Positions 45,201 to 57,380 of a stretch of DNA of 64,000 nt are shown here, piece after piece. The stretch's first letter is position 1. Each line of letters starts with the position of its first letter. This DNA comes from Rhizopus arrhizus (lineage: Eukaryota; Mucoromycota; Mucoromycetes; Mucorales; Rhizopodaceae), in contig JAKZZE010000002.1 of the NCBI GenBank assembly GCA_024220505.1, forward strand, positions 1,922,001-1,986,000, written 5' to 3'. The notes under the pieces were generated by a model. That model made no database searches. It was given only the letters and a program-made list of their open reading frames with translations, and was not told the origin of the DNA. The translations under genes and the position numbers were made by a program.

Positions 45201-48200
45201 ATGTCGAACGCTGTGAATGCGTATATGATTGCCAATCTAATTGAAAAGGTTTTTAGGTAGTTATATCCTTGATAACGCTTTACTGAATAAACTTGATAGA
45301 TGAGCAATCAGGACAGAGATTTCCGTTATATGGCTCTTAATGACCTCATAAGTGAACTTCAAAAAGACTCTTTTGTCATGGAGCCTATGATTGAAAGTAA
45401 AGTTGTTAGAGCTGTCTTACAACTCATGGACGATAAAAACAGTGAAGTTCAGAATTTGGCTGTTAAATGGTAAAATATTATTTCATACTTTTTATGTATA
45501 AAAAGTAACATTCTCGTGTAGTTTGGGACCTTTAGTTAAACAAGTAAAAGAAGACTGCCTGATTGACATGATTGATCAACTTGATGAATATACAGCTCAA
45601 ACTAAGAACGAAGAATTGCGAGGGATTGCAAGCGTGAGTAAGTGTTGCACTTTATTATTTATTTGCATGTCTTTTTTTCTTCTTCTAACTTTCTTTTGTA
45701 TACAATAAACAGGCTTAAAAGCAGTAATTACTGAAGTCAATCAAGCTCAAGGAGGAGTCATTTGTTCTCGCGTTATTCCTAAATTATTGCGTAATATTCA
45801 AAATGTAAACTATCTCCCTTTATTTCATACTACATTACTCATATTCTAAATTTGGTGTCTAGGATAACCTAACCTATGAAATGGAAATGGACACATTGGA
45901 TATTCTATCAGAAGTATTAACTCGATTTGGTACACAAATAACAGTAGAGAGGCAAACTGAGATACAAAATGCTTTATTACCTTTACTTCATCACGCCCGT
46001 CCTGCCATTCGAAAAAGAACAACAGTCGCTATAGGTCATTTAGTCACACACACAAATGATAGCTTATTTCAGCAGTTATTTGCTTATTTGTTGGATGGTC
46101 TCCGTTCCGATTCAGGATCTAATGAAAAACGAAGAACCTTTGTACAGTGTACTAGCGTCTTGAGGTAATCTGAAAAAAAGCTTTTTTATAACTATATTTA
46201 TTTCTTTTTTTTTCTGGTATAGTCGTTACAGTACCATACGTCTTGGTAGACATTTGCCAGAGCTTGTTCCCATAATCATTTCTTACACCAAAAAATCTGA
46301 AGAAGATGATGAATTGCGTGAAATTTGTTTTCAAACACTTGAATCCTTTATATACAGATGTCCTACCGAGATAGCGCCTTTTGTAAACGAGATTACTCAG
46401 CTTGCATTAGAATACATCAAACATGATCCTAATTTTGCCGGAGATGACAGCGATGATGATTTAGAGGTAAATAAATATATTTTTTCATCATATTATATTT
46501 ATTCTTGAATCAGAACGAAGACGAGGAAATGGATGAAGACGAAGATGATGAATATGATGATATAGCGTATGTTGGATTAAACTTACTATATTTTTAAACT
46601 AATGCATTAAAATTTTTCGTAGTGACTATTCAGACGATGATGATGACATGTCCTGGAAAGTTCGTAGATCTTCCTCAAAAGTATTGTGTGCTGTGATTGA
46701 AACAAGATTGGATTTGTTACAACAATTGTATGAAAATGTTGCACCTGTGTTAATCAATAGATTTAAGGAAAGGGAAGAGTCTGTCCGTGTTGATTTGCTC
46801 CAAACCTTTATCGCCCTTCTTCACCAAACAAGTGCCTCTGAAGAAAGAGAAGATAAATATCCAACTTTAGGTAAATTAGGCTCCCTCAATTTTGATGGTA
46901 TCAATATTTTGCCTGTTAAAAGGCCTGACAATTCAGCAAGTATCATAGACGGGTATATAACTTAATATAATGTGTTTATGATAGTAGACTCATCTATGTT
47001 TTTTAGATCGAGACAAGTTCTTATGGCACAAGTTCCCAAGTTATGCCGTGCCTTGGCCAAACAAGTAGGATCCAAATCAACACAAACGCGTCAAATCAGC
47101 TTCCAATTGCTTCGGGAGCTTGTTGTTGTTCTTCATGGTGGTCTCGAAGATCAAATCGAGTTATTTATCCCTACTATTTCAAATCTGCTTTCCGGTACTT
47201 TATCTGATCAATATCAAATAGCCTCTTCCAACCTCAAGATTGAGGTTATTTCTTTCTTACGTGTCTTCTTCCGTAGCCATGCCCCAAATGCCATTCATTC
47301 CCGTCTTGGCAAATTCTCTCCCATCATCATTCAATCCATCTCTGACAAGTATTACAAGATTACTTCTGAAGCCTTTTTGGCCTGTATGGAATTCATCAAG
47401 GTGATTCGACCCATCTACTACAACCCTGAAAACAATCAATATGATATTTCTGAAATTGATCAGCAGCATGTGCCTTTCATTCATCAGATTTATGCCACTG
47501 TTTTACAGATTTTGGGTACGAGTGATGCTGACCAAGAAGTCAAGGAAAAATCCATCATGTGTCTTGGTGTCATTTTGACACAAGTCGGTGATGTTCTCCA
47601 GTCTCAACAAGGAGAAGCTTTGAATGTACTCTTGGAAAGATTAAGAAATGAAGTAACCCGCTTGATCAGTATCAAGGCTCTCGCTGTTGTAGCCCAGAGC
47701 CCAGTTGCTGTCGGTGATAGCTTGCAAAAATGTGTTACGGTTGCTGCTGTTGAATTGACACTTCTTTTAAGAAAAAATAACCGAGGTTTGCGTATTGCTA
47801 GTTTAGAATGTCTCTGCATCTTGATTAGCAGGTAAAAAAATAATAATCATCTCACTGTGTGTCTTCTCATTCATTTTATTCGTTCCCCTATAAAAGACAC
47901 GGCGATCATATTACAAATCATAGCTTAGCTAACTTGTTGAATGAAGTACGACCTTTAGTATCCGATACTGATCTTCACCTCCTTCCTCTTGCTTTACAAA
48001 CAGTAGAATGTATCCTTGTCAAAAACCCCAAGACTATTGATGACATCAAGACATCTATCTTACCCACTTTATTTTGCTTGATTCAATCACCACTTCTTCA
48101 GGGTTCATCTCTTAACAGCTTATTGAACCTTTTTGCTGCTCTGGCCAAGGCCAGTCCCTCTGACTATCAATTTTTGGTAAGGGGACTTGTGGATCCTCTT

Positions 48201-50021
48201 TTAGCTGCAAAGAAATCCAATGTATCTGCAGGTAGTGCAACTGCTGTGACCAACAAGCAGGCCGCGTCAACTGTTGCACAATGTGTTGCAGTGCTGGCTG
48301 CGAATACAAGTGAAAGTAACTGTAAAGAAACTACTACTCAATTCCAATCTTATATTTTGGTAAGAACAATTTATATGTATATGAACCAAAAATTTTAATC
48401 TTTCCCTTCAGGATCCTTCAACGAATGAATCTGTTAAATATCTTAGTTTGTTAACACTTGGTGAACTTGGACGCAGAATGTAAGCCAAAAATGATCCATT
48501 CAACACCGCAGTGCATCTAACGTTTAGTTACAGTAATTTGAGTGGATTTAGCGATATTGATCAACAAGTGATTGATTTATTTGGTGCTCAATCTGAGGAA
48601 GTTAAATTTGCTGCTGCATTTGCTTTGGGTAATATCTGTGTGGGAAACATTCCTAAATACCTGCCCTTGATCATCAGCCAAATCAAAGAGCAACCCAAAA
48701 AACGTTACTTGTTACTTCACGCATTGAAAGAGGTAAAAGTTTTTTTTTTTTTTTTTTTTTTTTGGTAATAATTCATTTTTTATTCTAGATTATCACTCGT
48801 TATAATGAAAACAAAGCCTCTTTAGGTGATACAGATAATCAGATCTGGACTTTGCTTCTTGAGAACAGTGAATCTGATCAAGAAGAGGGAACTCGTACGG
48901 TGGTTGCTGAATGTCTTGGTAAATTTGCTTTATCTGATCCTGCCAAATTCTTGCCACAGTTAGAGGTAAGTGCTAAGAAAGCAATAGTTTGCTCTTTATT
49001 TATGCTAATATAAAAAAGGAGCGATTGTCTTCACCATCAATCCAGCTTAGGGCAGCAGTTGCCACTGCCATTAAATACGCTGTTGTCGATCCTTCAGGAG
49101 AACATGATCCATTTTTAAAGCCAATCATCAAAAAATTTTTACAATTACTAGAAGACTCAGACTTGGTAAAAGGATATATTATACAATAATTTATTTACTA
49201 AAACGATTATGTAAAAAGAATGTTCGACGTTTAGCTTTACTTACTATCAATTCCGCTGCGCTTCGTAAACCTCACTTGGTGAGAGAGACTCTTGTGAATC
49301 TCATTCCACTGCTATACCAAGAGACGGTAATTAGAGACGAACTTATTCATACTGTAGAAATGGGGCCTTTCAAGCATAAGGTGGATGATGGCCTTGAAAT
49401 TAGAAAGGTTTGAGAAGATTTTCTTTTTTAAAAAAAAGAACATAAATATAACCTTATAATAGGCCGCTTATGAATGTATGTATACTCTTTTAAGCAACAG
49501 CCTTGACAGGATTGATGTCCACGGTTTTCTTGAACGCGTTACAATTGCTTTGAACGACCAGCATGATATCAAAATGTTGGCTTACTTGATGCTTATCCGA
49601 TTAGGCAAAGTTGCCCCATCCGCTGTTACTCAAAGTAAAAAAAAAAAATAGAGTTTGTAAGATCAAATTCCGACTTATTTTTGTTAGAACTTGATGATCT
49701 CGTTGAGCCACTCAAGACTACGCTTGATTTCAAAATGAGAAGCAATGCTGTTAAGCAAGAAGTTGAAAAGAACCAGGAATTAATTCGCGCTGATCTTCGA
49801 TGTATTCTTTCACTGTCCTCTCTTTGTGATGAAGGTAATACATCAACAAAAACGGGGTTTTTGTCTTACCGATAACATTGATAATTTTAGCCGTATCTCC
49901 TCACTTTTGTCAATTCATGAATGAGGTGAAGGTTGGACCACTTGCTGTAGAATTTAAATCCATTGTAGATGAGGCAGAGAGTCGAGAGTACAGAATAGGT
50001 GATTATATGGATCTTTCTTAA
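45201..50021 (+). CDS. CAND1: CAND1, cullin-associated NEDD8-dissociated protein
   Basis: A HEAT-repeat exchange factor that binds non-neddylated cullins and swaps F-box modules on SCF ligases. Eighteen exons give 1290 residues: 45201-45248, 45300-45469, 45522-45637, 45713-45804, 45863-46164, 46223-46466, 46514-46566, 46623-46952, 47007-47831, 47897-48359, 48412-48479, 48534-48732, 48789-48965, 49019-49165, 49219-49407, 49463-49634, 49688-49834 and 49891-50021. Conserved blocks run from [27 protein letters not shown] and [13 protein letters not shown] through the acidic insert ([14 protein letters not shown]) with [13 protein letters not shown], to [13 protein letters not shown] [20 protein letters not shown] and LVEPLKTTL at the C-terminus. 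Length and order match CAND1 along the whole protein. All phases close. Confidence 0.95.
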
Positions 50022-51362
50022 TAAATTGTGTCATGAATAAATATGAAAGGAACAAATGAAACTTTATTGTTTGTCATAAAAAAGAAGTTTTCTTCGGTTT
50101 CTCTGAAATCGAATTGATACACACTTTTTTGTCTTCCCCATTTTTAGAAAGAGAACTCAAATCGATTGTTATTTTTATCAAAGAATTGTATCAAATTACA
50201 AAAAAGCCTGTTGAGTATAAGACATACGTGTCAAACCATGACTAGGTTTAAAATGTGATCTTTTTATTTTATCTTTAATATCCATTAATTACGATGACAA
50301 CCGTTGCCAAGCAATTATAAAGAGAAGAAAGCAAAATTAGCTACCGGATGTATCCTACCAAGTTACAATCAAGTTTTTCCATTTGTAAACAAGATCTACC
50401 GAAAGACATCCGTGTTACTTTTATTTTCTTCTCGGATCTCTTTTAAATCAACTTTAACCCGCAGGTAAACAACATGAAAATAAAGCAAAAAAAAAAAAAT
50501 TCTTTGTTCTCAATCATGAGGCATCCATAACATATCAACTTCTTTCTTTTTTCTTTCAATCATGTTTTAAAAATAAGCTTTAAAGTATCCCCAGCATTGA
50601 ATACATCTCCATGTGTGTCTGTGTATCATTCATTTGTATCACATTCTGTTTGGTTTACAAAGTCGCGCCACATAACTTGTATTTATCTGCTGGCCAAAGT
50701 TATTGTGTGTGTATTTTCTTGTTACAAAATTCGTTGATCAAATAGATGCGATCGCCCTTTTTTATAGAAATGTAATAAAATATAAATATATTGCTCTTTT
50801 CCTTTTTGGCTTTTTCTTGTGTCACTAATGAATTGTCAATAAACGAAGACTTTATAAATATCCCGTGGCAAAAGAAAGAAAGAGAGAGGGAGAGAGAAGA
50901 AGTTTGAATTCATGGGTATTAAGACAACATGGATATTTGATTTGTAATACTATACTTTGGGGAAAACTGTAATGTTTCCATCAGTGTAATAGGCCTGCAT
51001 AAATGTTAAAGTGTTACAACAATTGCTATTGATGGTGTTTGAGACAAATTTCTAAAAAGGATAAAGTTTGTACCTATTTTAAGAAACATTTTTGTGTTAG
51101 CTGAGAAGGAACAATACCGATAGTATAGTGCTTGGCACTAAGGTTTGAAAAGATCGATTCATATAATAGAATAAGAATAATGCGATTACAGCATTTTTTT
51201 GTTTTGTTTTTGTTTCGATGAATAAACGTTTTTGTTTTAAAAGAAAGTATTGATTTTCAATAGCCGCATAACTCTTTAAATTGTACAATAAAAATCTTTT
51301 TTTTTTTTCTTTCTTTCTTCTAATTTTTATTATTATTTAAAAAATTTAAACTTTTTTTTAAC
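50022..51362. other. Intergenic region between CAND1 and SKN7
   Basis: No gene recognised. A GA-rich stretch (AAAGAAAGAGAGAGGGAGAG) lies near 50873, and the last 70 bases before SKN7 are T-rich. Confidence 0.5.
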
Positions 51363-53365
51363 ATGTCCAGCTCAGGCAGTATACCAGAATTTGTAAAGAA
51401 GTTGTTCAAGTAAGCAAAACAAATATGAAAAAGACACATTACTCAAAAGCCAAAACTTTACTTATCAACAGTATGCTGGAAGAAAATACATATCCACATG
51501 TGTTTTCTTGGGGAAAAGAAGGTGACACTTTTGTGGTGAAAGACCCTAATGAATTCGCTAGACACATATTACCGAGACATTTCAAACATTCCAACTTCGC
51601 AAGTTTTGTACGTCAATTAAACAAATATGATTTTCACAAACTACGATTACCCGAAGATGGACAACGCATTTACGGTGATCAGGTACAAAAGATGCTTTAT
51701 TGAATCAAGAACAAAAATAACTTATTTTTTCCCTTTTCAGGCTTGGGAATTTCGACATCCCAACTTCAAATACAATAGGCAGGATCTATTAGAAGAAATA
51801 AAGGTACGAAGAATTGATGCCAAAAAATGTAATAAAGACACATACGATTTATATAAAAGTATATTATTATAGAGGAAACCTACTGGAAAGTCGTTACAGA
51901 GCATTTCAAATTCTATTACACCCGAAACATCTGCAGCATCTGCAACATATTCTGCACCAGGGGTCAAGCCACCCAAAGCAGAAGAGAACTTGAAAGTTCT
52001 TGCGGCTAGTCTTCAAAAGGAAATTAATAGCCTGAAAGAAACACAAAAAGATATGACGAACAAGATCAAAAGCTTTGATCATAAATATAATTCAATCTTA
52101 CGAAATGTGGAAGGTTTTAAGAAGAATATGGAAGAACAAGATGCATTGATGAAGGATATCATGAGTTTTATGTCGAAACAAAGTAAATAAGTCGAATGAC
52201 GCCCAACTATAGATAGTCTAACTCTATTTGTAATAGAACCAACCATGATGGATCAAGGATTAACAAGTATCATTCATCAATATAACGATGTTATGAATGC
52301 AAGTGAGATACAATTGAATAGAATTAATTCAGCCATCAATAATTCACCCAATACAGACATGTCGACTACTTCTTCACCTCCTGCCACTCTGGTATCATCA
52401 TCTTCAAATGGAGGAGGAATTTCTATGATAGATGCTTCTTCAGCTTCTTTAATGCCATCGACAGATGATGTAGCTCTATCCAATGTGCTTTCGTCTACTT
52501 CACTAACACCTACAGATCTTATGGTTGCATCAGGGCCCCCGCAGTCCGTTGCTTCTCTCATACCTGTTAAAAATCCTTCAAGAAAGAGAAGGCGAATCCA
52601 ACCTGGATGGTCAGCACCTCCTAGAGTTTTACTAGTGGATGACGATTCCATGTTCCGTAGATTGTCTACAAAGTTACTTCAAATGGCTGGCTGTACCATT
52701 GATGTGGCTGTAGATGGGGAAGAAGCAGTCAGAAAACTAGGCACTATGAAATATGATCTTGTTCTTATGGTAGGGTTATCCTTTTATGCTATTTTTTTTT
52801 TTTTTGGCTATGCTAATATATGATATAGGATATTATGATGCCAAAACTTGATGGTATGTCAGCTACTAGAAATATTCGACGATATGATACCTTGACACCC
52901 ATCATATCCATGACATCCAATACGACAGACCAAGATATTCAACAATATATTTTAAGCGGCATGACTGATGTTTTACCTAAACCCTTAAATCAAGGTACTT
53001 TGGGTAGTTTGCTGGAAAGATACTGTGCTCATTTGGTGATACAGAGACATAATCAACAGCAGTTTCATTTGCTACAGCAGAATTTTAATCTAAATAACAG
53101 TTTGATTGACTTGAATATGACGCCTCAACTTACCCTTCTTGAAGAAGACAATGAGGATGTAAAAGGAAAAGGAAAAGAAACTTTTGACAACAACAACAAT
53201 GTTCAATTTTTAACAACATTCAATAACAACAATAACCAACTTGTGTACACACCTACATCCATTATACCCCCAACACAGCCTCTACCGTATATGCCGGCGC
53301 AATCATTACAAGCAGTATCAAATCAACCTTGGTTTGTATATCAAAGACAAGGCGACAACATATAA
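51363..53365 (+). CDS. SKN7: SKN7-type HSF-domain response regulator
   Basis: A transcription factor that is the output of the fungal two-component phosphorelay (cell-wall and oxidative stress). Exons 51363-51409, 51472-51682, 51741-51803, 51873-52182, 52237-52769 and 52829-53365 give 566 residues. Domains: an HSF-type DNA-binding domain (residues about 9-108: [48 protein letters not shown]), a coiled coil (about 145-210), a Ser/Thr-rich linker, and a receiver domain (about 340-460) with the acidic pair in [12 protein letters not shown], the phospho-acceptor Asp in [13 protein letters not shown] (split by an intron) and the Lys in VLPKPL. The tail is Asn/Gln-rich. All receiver residues are intact. 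It precedes MCM7 in tandem by 165 bp. Confidence 0.95.
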
Positions 53366-53445
53366 AAATGATACAAAATAAGCCAGAAAGAATGTACATA
53401 CTCCCTCCTACACTTTCCTTTTAAATAAAAAAAAGTGACGTTTAA

Positions 53446-53470
53446 AAAATCGCGTCGCTACGCGAATTTT
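53446..53470 (+). promoter_or_regulatory. MCB/E2F-like inverted repeat upstream of MCM7
   Basis: TCGCGTCGCTACGCGA (53450-53465) is a perfect 6-bp inverted repeat around CGCT, extended by A-runs left and T-runs right. It lies about 65 bp before the MCM7 ATG in an otherwise AT-rich spacer. Each half contains CGCG, as in MBF and E2F sites that drive G1/S replication genes. Confidence 0.6.
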
Positions 53471-53530
53471 GGGTTTTTTGATGAAAATATTTTTTTTTGG
53501 GTTTTTTTTCTCTCTCTTTATAAATTAAAC

Positions 53531-55971
53531 ATGGCTTCACTTTTGCCTGTAAAAATCACTGTCAACTACAATGAAGACAAAGGTTTTTATACTGGAAACC
53601 ACGAAAAGGAAAAGTTTAAAATGTTAATTACTTGATTATAGAGAACATTGCCCAATTTCTTCAAAACTTCAAGGAATCCTCAGCTGATTTAATGGAGACA
53701 GACTCTGCTCCTAAATACATGCAACTTTTGGTATTTTTTTATATTTTATTTTATAAAAATACAGCTGACATACTTTTTTTTTGCATTTGTAGCAAAAAGT
53801 AAAAGATAGAGAACAAACAACTGTTGTTTTTGAACTAGATGACCTTGCTACTGTAAGCTCTCTCACCCTTCAAATTTCAAATATACATACTTATACATGC
53901 TTATAGTATGAGGATTCTCGTAAGCGTACAGTTGCTCATATTAAAAGAAACACCAAACATTACATTGAACTTGTTTCTGATGTTATTGACAATATCTTAT
54001 CTACATTGACACCCACTAATCCCGATTTAAGTCAATCTGATTCTGTATTAGACGTTATTATCAACCAAAGAAGAACAACCGATAACCCAATTGAAACACA
54101 GAGTCAATTTCCACCTTCTTTGACGAGACGCTTGTAAACTAATTATAAAAAAAGAAAGAAAGAACCCTAATATCAATTTTTTTAATAGCGAAGTATTTTT
54201 TAAACCTCTTTCTGATGATACACCATTAGCTGTTCGCCAAATTAACGGTGCTAAGCTCGGTCAATTAGTTACTATTCGTGGTATTATTACTCGTGTATCC
54301 GATGTCAAGCCTTTCCTTCAAGTCAACACTTACAGTTGTGACTCTTGTGGTTCTGAAATCTTTCAAGAAATTAAGCAACGACAGTTTACGCCCTTGATCG
54401 AATGCCCTTCCTCTGAATGCTCAAGTAACAATGTCAAGGGCAAGTTGTTTATGCAAACTAGAGCTTCTAAATTTTTGGCTTTCCAAGAAGTTAAGTTGCA
54501 AGAATTGACTGATCAGGTACCTGTTGGACACATTCCTCGTACAATTACTCTTCATTTGTATGGTGGAGCCTGTCGTCAATTGACACCTGGTGATGTGGCG
54601 CATGTGGGTGGTATTTTCTTACCAATGCCTTACACTGGATTCAGAGCTCTTCGTGCTGGATTGCTGACGGATACCTATATGGATGTTCAGCATGTACATC
54701 GTTTGAAGAAACAGTATGATGAAATTGAAATGACAGCTGAAGATGAAGCCAAGATTGAAGAATTGAAAAGAGACCCCAATGCTTACGGTCGTCTTGCACG
54801 AAGTATTGCCCCTGAAATTTACGGCCACGATGACGTCAAGAAAGTCTTACTTTTGTTATTGGTCGGTGGTGTGAATAAGACAGTAGGCGATGGCATGAAG
54901 ATTCGTGGTGATATCAATGTCTGCTTGATGGGTGATCCAGGTGTGGCTAAATCCCAATTGTTAAAGTTTATTGCCAAGGTAGCTCCTCGTGGTGTTTATA
55001 CGACAGGTAAAGGTTCATCTGGTGTAGGTTTGACGGCAGCTGTGATGAGAGACCCCGTAACAGACGAGATGATCTTGGAAGGTGGTGCACTTGTCTTAGC
55101 TGATAATGGTATTTGCTGTATTGATGAATTTGATAAAATGGACGAATCCGATAGAACAGCCATTCATGAAGTCATGGAACAGCAAACTATCAGCATCTCA
55201 AAGGCTGGTATTAACACCACCTTAAATGCCCGCGCCTCTATCTTGGCCGCTGCTAATCCTCTCTATGGCCGTTATAATACTCGCATCTCACCTACACAAA
55301 ACATCAATTTGCCTGCTGCCTTGCTTTCTCGTTTCGATATTCTTTATTTATTACTTGATAAACCTTCTCAAGATATGGATCGTCTCTTGGCGGAGCACGT
55401 TGCCTATGTACACACACACAACAAACCTCCTCAAATGGAGTTTGATACATTAGAGCCCAGTACAATTAGACACTATGTTGCTCATGCGAGAACAAAGCGA
55501 CCTGTTTTGACACCCGAGGTATCCGAATATATTACAAGTGCTTATGTAAGCTTAAGACATCAATACAAGTTGGATGAAGCCCGTGAACAGCAATTTACTT
55601 ATGCCTCTGCCCGTACCTTGCTTGGTATCATTCGTATGGCCCAAGCATTAGCTCGTGTACGTTTATCTGACTTTGTAGAAACATCGGACGTAAATGAGGC
55701 TTTGAGATTGATAGATGTATCTAAGTCCTCATTGTCGGATGAAAACAATAGACGTGGTAAACGCCAAGATCGATCTCCTGTATCAGCTATTTTCAATATT
55801 GTCAAGGAATTGGCAAATGAATACGGTAATTCATTAGCATTGAACACAGTTAGACAACGTATCGCATCCAGAGGTTATACGGAAGTTCAATTAGAAGAAG
55901 CTATACGTGAATACTCTACAAGACTTAATATTTGGCAAGTGGATAATAGCAGTTTAGTTGTTATTCATTAA
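53531..55971 (+). CDS. MCM7: MCM7 replicative helicase subunit
   Basis: One of six subunits of the MCM2-7 DNA helicase. Exons 53531-53582, 53642-53730, 53793-53852, 53907-54133 and 54189-55971 give 736 residues. The N-terminal zinc finger is [10 protein letters not shown]...ECPSSEC. The AAA+ core has Walker [12 protein letters not shown], Walker [20 protein letters not shown], sensor [13 protein letters not shown] and the Arg finger LLSRFD. MCM7-specific features are [41 protein letters not shown] and a winged-helix end ([10 protein letters not shown]). The first exon ends at AAA-G before GTTTTT: that splice gives [15 protein letters not shown], matching other MCM7 starts, whereas reading further does not. 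Confidence 0.97.
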
Positions 55972-56367
55972 TTCCCCTTCTTTTATAATAAACCAATGAA
56001 AACATTTCTATTTTGCATAAAGTAATCCTGGAATATACAGAATAAAAATTAAGGTTGAAGTGAGGAAGATAATTAAACTAAAATCAGAGACATGTTTTTA
56101 GTTGTAAAAGAAGTAAATGAATTGCACATGAATAAAAATAAGGAGCGGATCTGTATTGAATTGTACATTTAAGTATGTGTATATGTTTAATAGATTAAAT
56201 ACAATATAAAAAATTTTTTAATAAAAAGACATGCTACATGAATTTCTTGTAAATTTTGTCTGGAACTGTAAACAAAATCGGTAAAATGTACGGATGGAAG
56301 ACATGCAATCTTACGGATAAAGTTTATGCACACATATAAATAGGGCTCCTTTCCTGTCTCTCTCTCT

Positions 56368-56413
<46 letters not shown>

Positions 56414-56419
56414 ATAAAA
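55972..56419. other. Intergenic region ending in a T42 tract
   Basis: A CT repeat followed by T42 (56371-56412) ends seven bases before the ATG at 56420, placing the homopolymer in the promoter or leader of the next gene. Nothing else seen. Confidence 0.6.
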
Positions 56420-56860
56420 ATGTACAAACGACAACCGACAAGTGATTATGTTTCTAAATGGACAAAAGTATTACAAATGCTTGCTAATAAGAAACGAAAA
56501 GCGAAAAATATCGATAGCAGCGATAAAAATAATCAAAGAGATAAACTGAAAATATTAAGCAACAAAGAGCTCATTTACATACCAAAATCTACTCAAGATG
56601 AACCTCAAAATGCATGGCAACTATATTATCTTTATCGAATGACTTCTGAAAAGCTCCACGGATCATCGGTGTCAATGTACAAAGCTGTTCATTTGAAGGG
56701 CGTATTGCATAATTTGAAGGAAAAGCGAGACAGTCTATCGAAAAAAGAAGAAGAGGAAGATGATATTCCTTTGGGTACATTAATTGAAAACCGGTACCAT
56801 TCTTGTACTATCCAACCTTGTTATGATAATAGACAACAGCTCCTTATCCAAACTGCTTAA
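56420..56860 (+). CDS. Small basic protein of unknown function
   Basis: A single-exon frame of 146 residues that I do not recognise. It is basic in the first third (KRQPTSDYVSKWTKVLQ, NKKRKAKNIDSS), has a central aromatic stretch (NAWQLYYLYRMTSEKLHG), a charged helix-prone segment with a glutamate run (KKEEEEDD), and ends with TIQPCYDNRQQLL. No signal peptide or membrane segment is present. The long open frame with non-repetitive composition, an ATG after AAAA and a downstream AATAAA-like region support a real gene. Confidence 0.55.
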   Translation: MYKRQPTSDYVSKWTKVLQMLANKKRKAKNIDSSDKNNQRDKLKILSNKELIYIPKSTQDEPQNAWQLYYLYRMTSEKLHGSSVSMYKAVHLKGVLHNLKEKRDSLSKKEEEEDDIPLGTLIENRYHSCTIQPCYDNRQQLLIQTA

Positions 56861-57380
56861 CTTTTATTTCGTTTTAATTCTTTTGTACATAAATAAAAAA
56901 AAAAAAAAAAAAAAAAAAAAGTTTATTTTTTTTTATACATTTTACATGCATTGATTGATTCTAATAAATAACAACTTTATTCTTTGGTTCAAAGAATTTT
57001 AATAATGTGTTAATAATCAAAATATACAGAATAAATAAGAAAGTAGACGTCCCATTTTTTATATATCCTTCATATATATCATATCCTTGATTGGAAACCT
57101 ATCATTTATACATAAGTTTTTGAAGTTATTCACAAGTGTGTTCCTCATACATATTCCTGCTCTTGCACTCCTTGACCAACACCCTTATTTAAATAGACAA
57201 AATTATCATGAGACTGTATATAAAAGGAATAAAGTTAATAAAAGAGTTCTCAGTTTTGCAAAAGTAAGAATGAAAGACTTGCTTCTTACTTGATTGAAGG
57301 CACCCATTTACCATGTAAAACTTTTTGTACAAAGCAAAAGCAAAAAAGAAAAAAAAAAAGGGAGTTTTAATTAAATTTGC
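56861..57380. other. Intergenic region
   Basis: Convergent spacer between the small gene at 56420 and the amidohydrolase. An A26-type run lies near 56896-56920. No gene recognised. Confidence 0.5.

Noticed and set aside
55226..55453. 75-codon plus-strand frame within MCM7
   Set aside because: Out-of-frame shadow of the conserved AAA+ domain.
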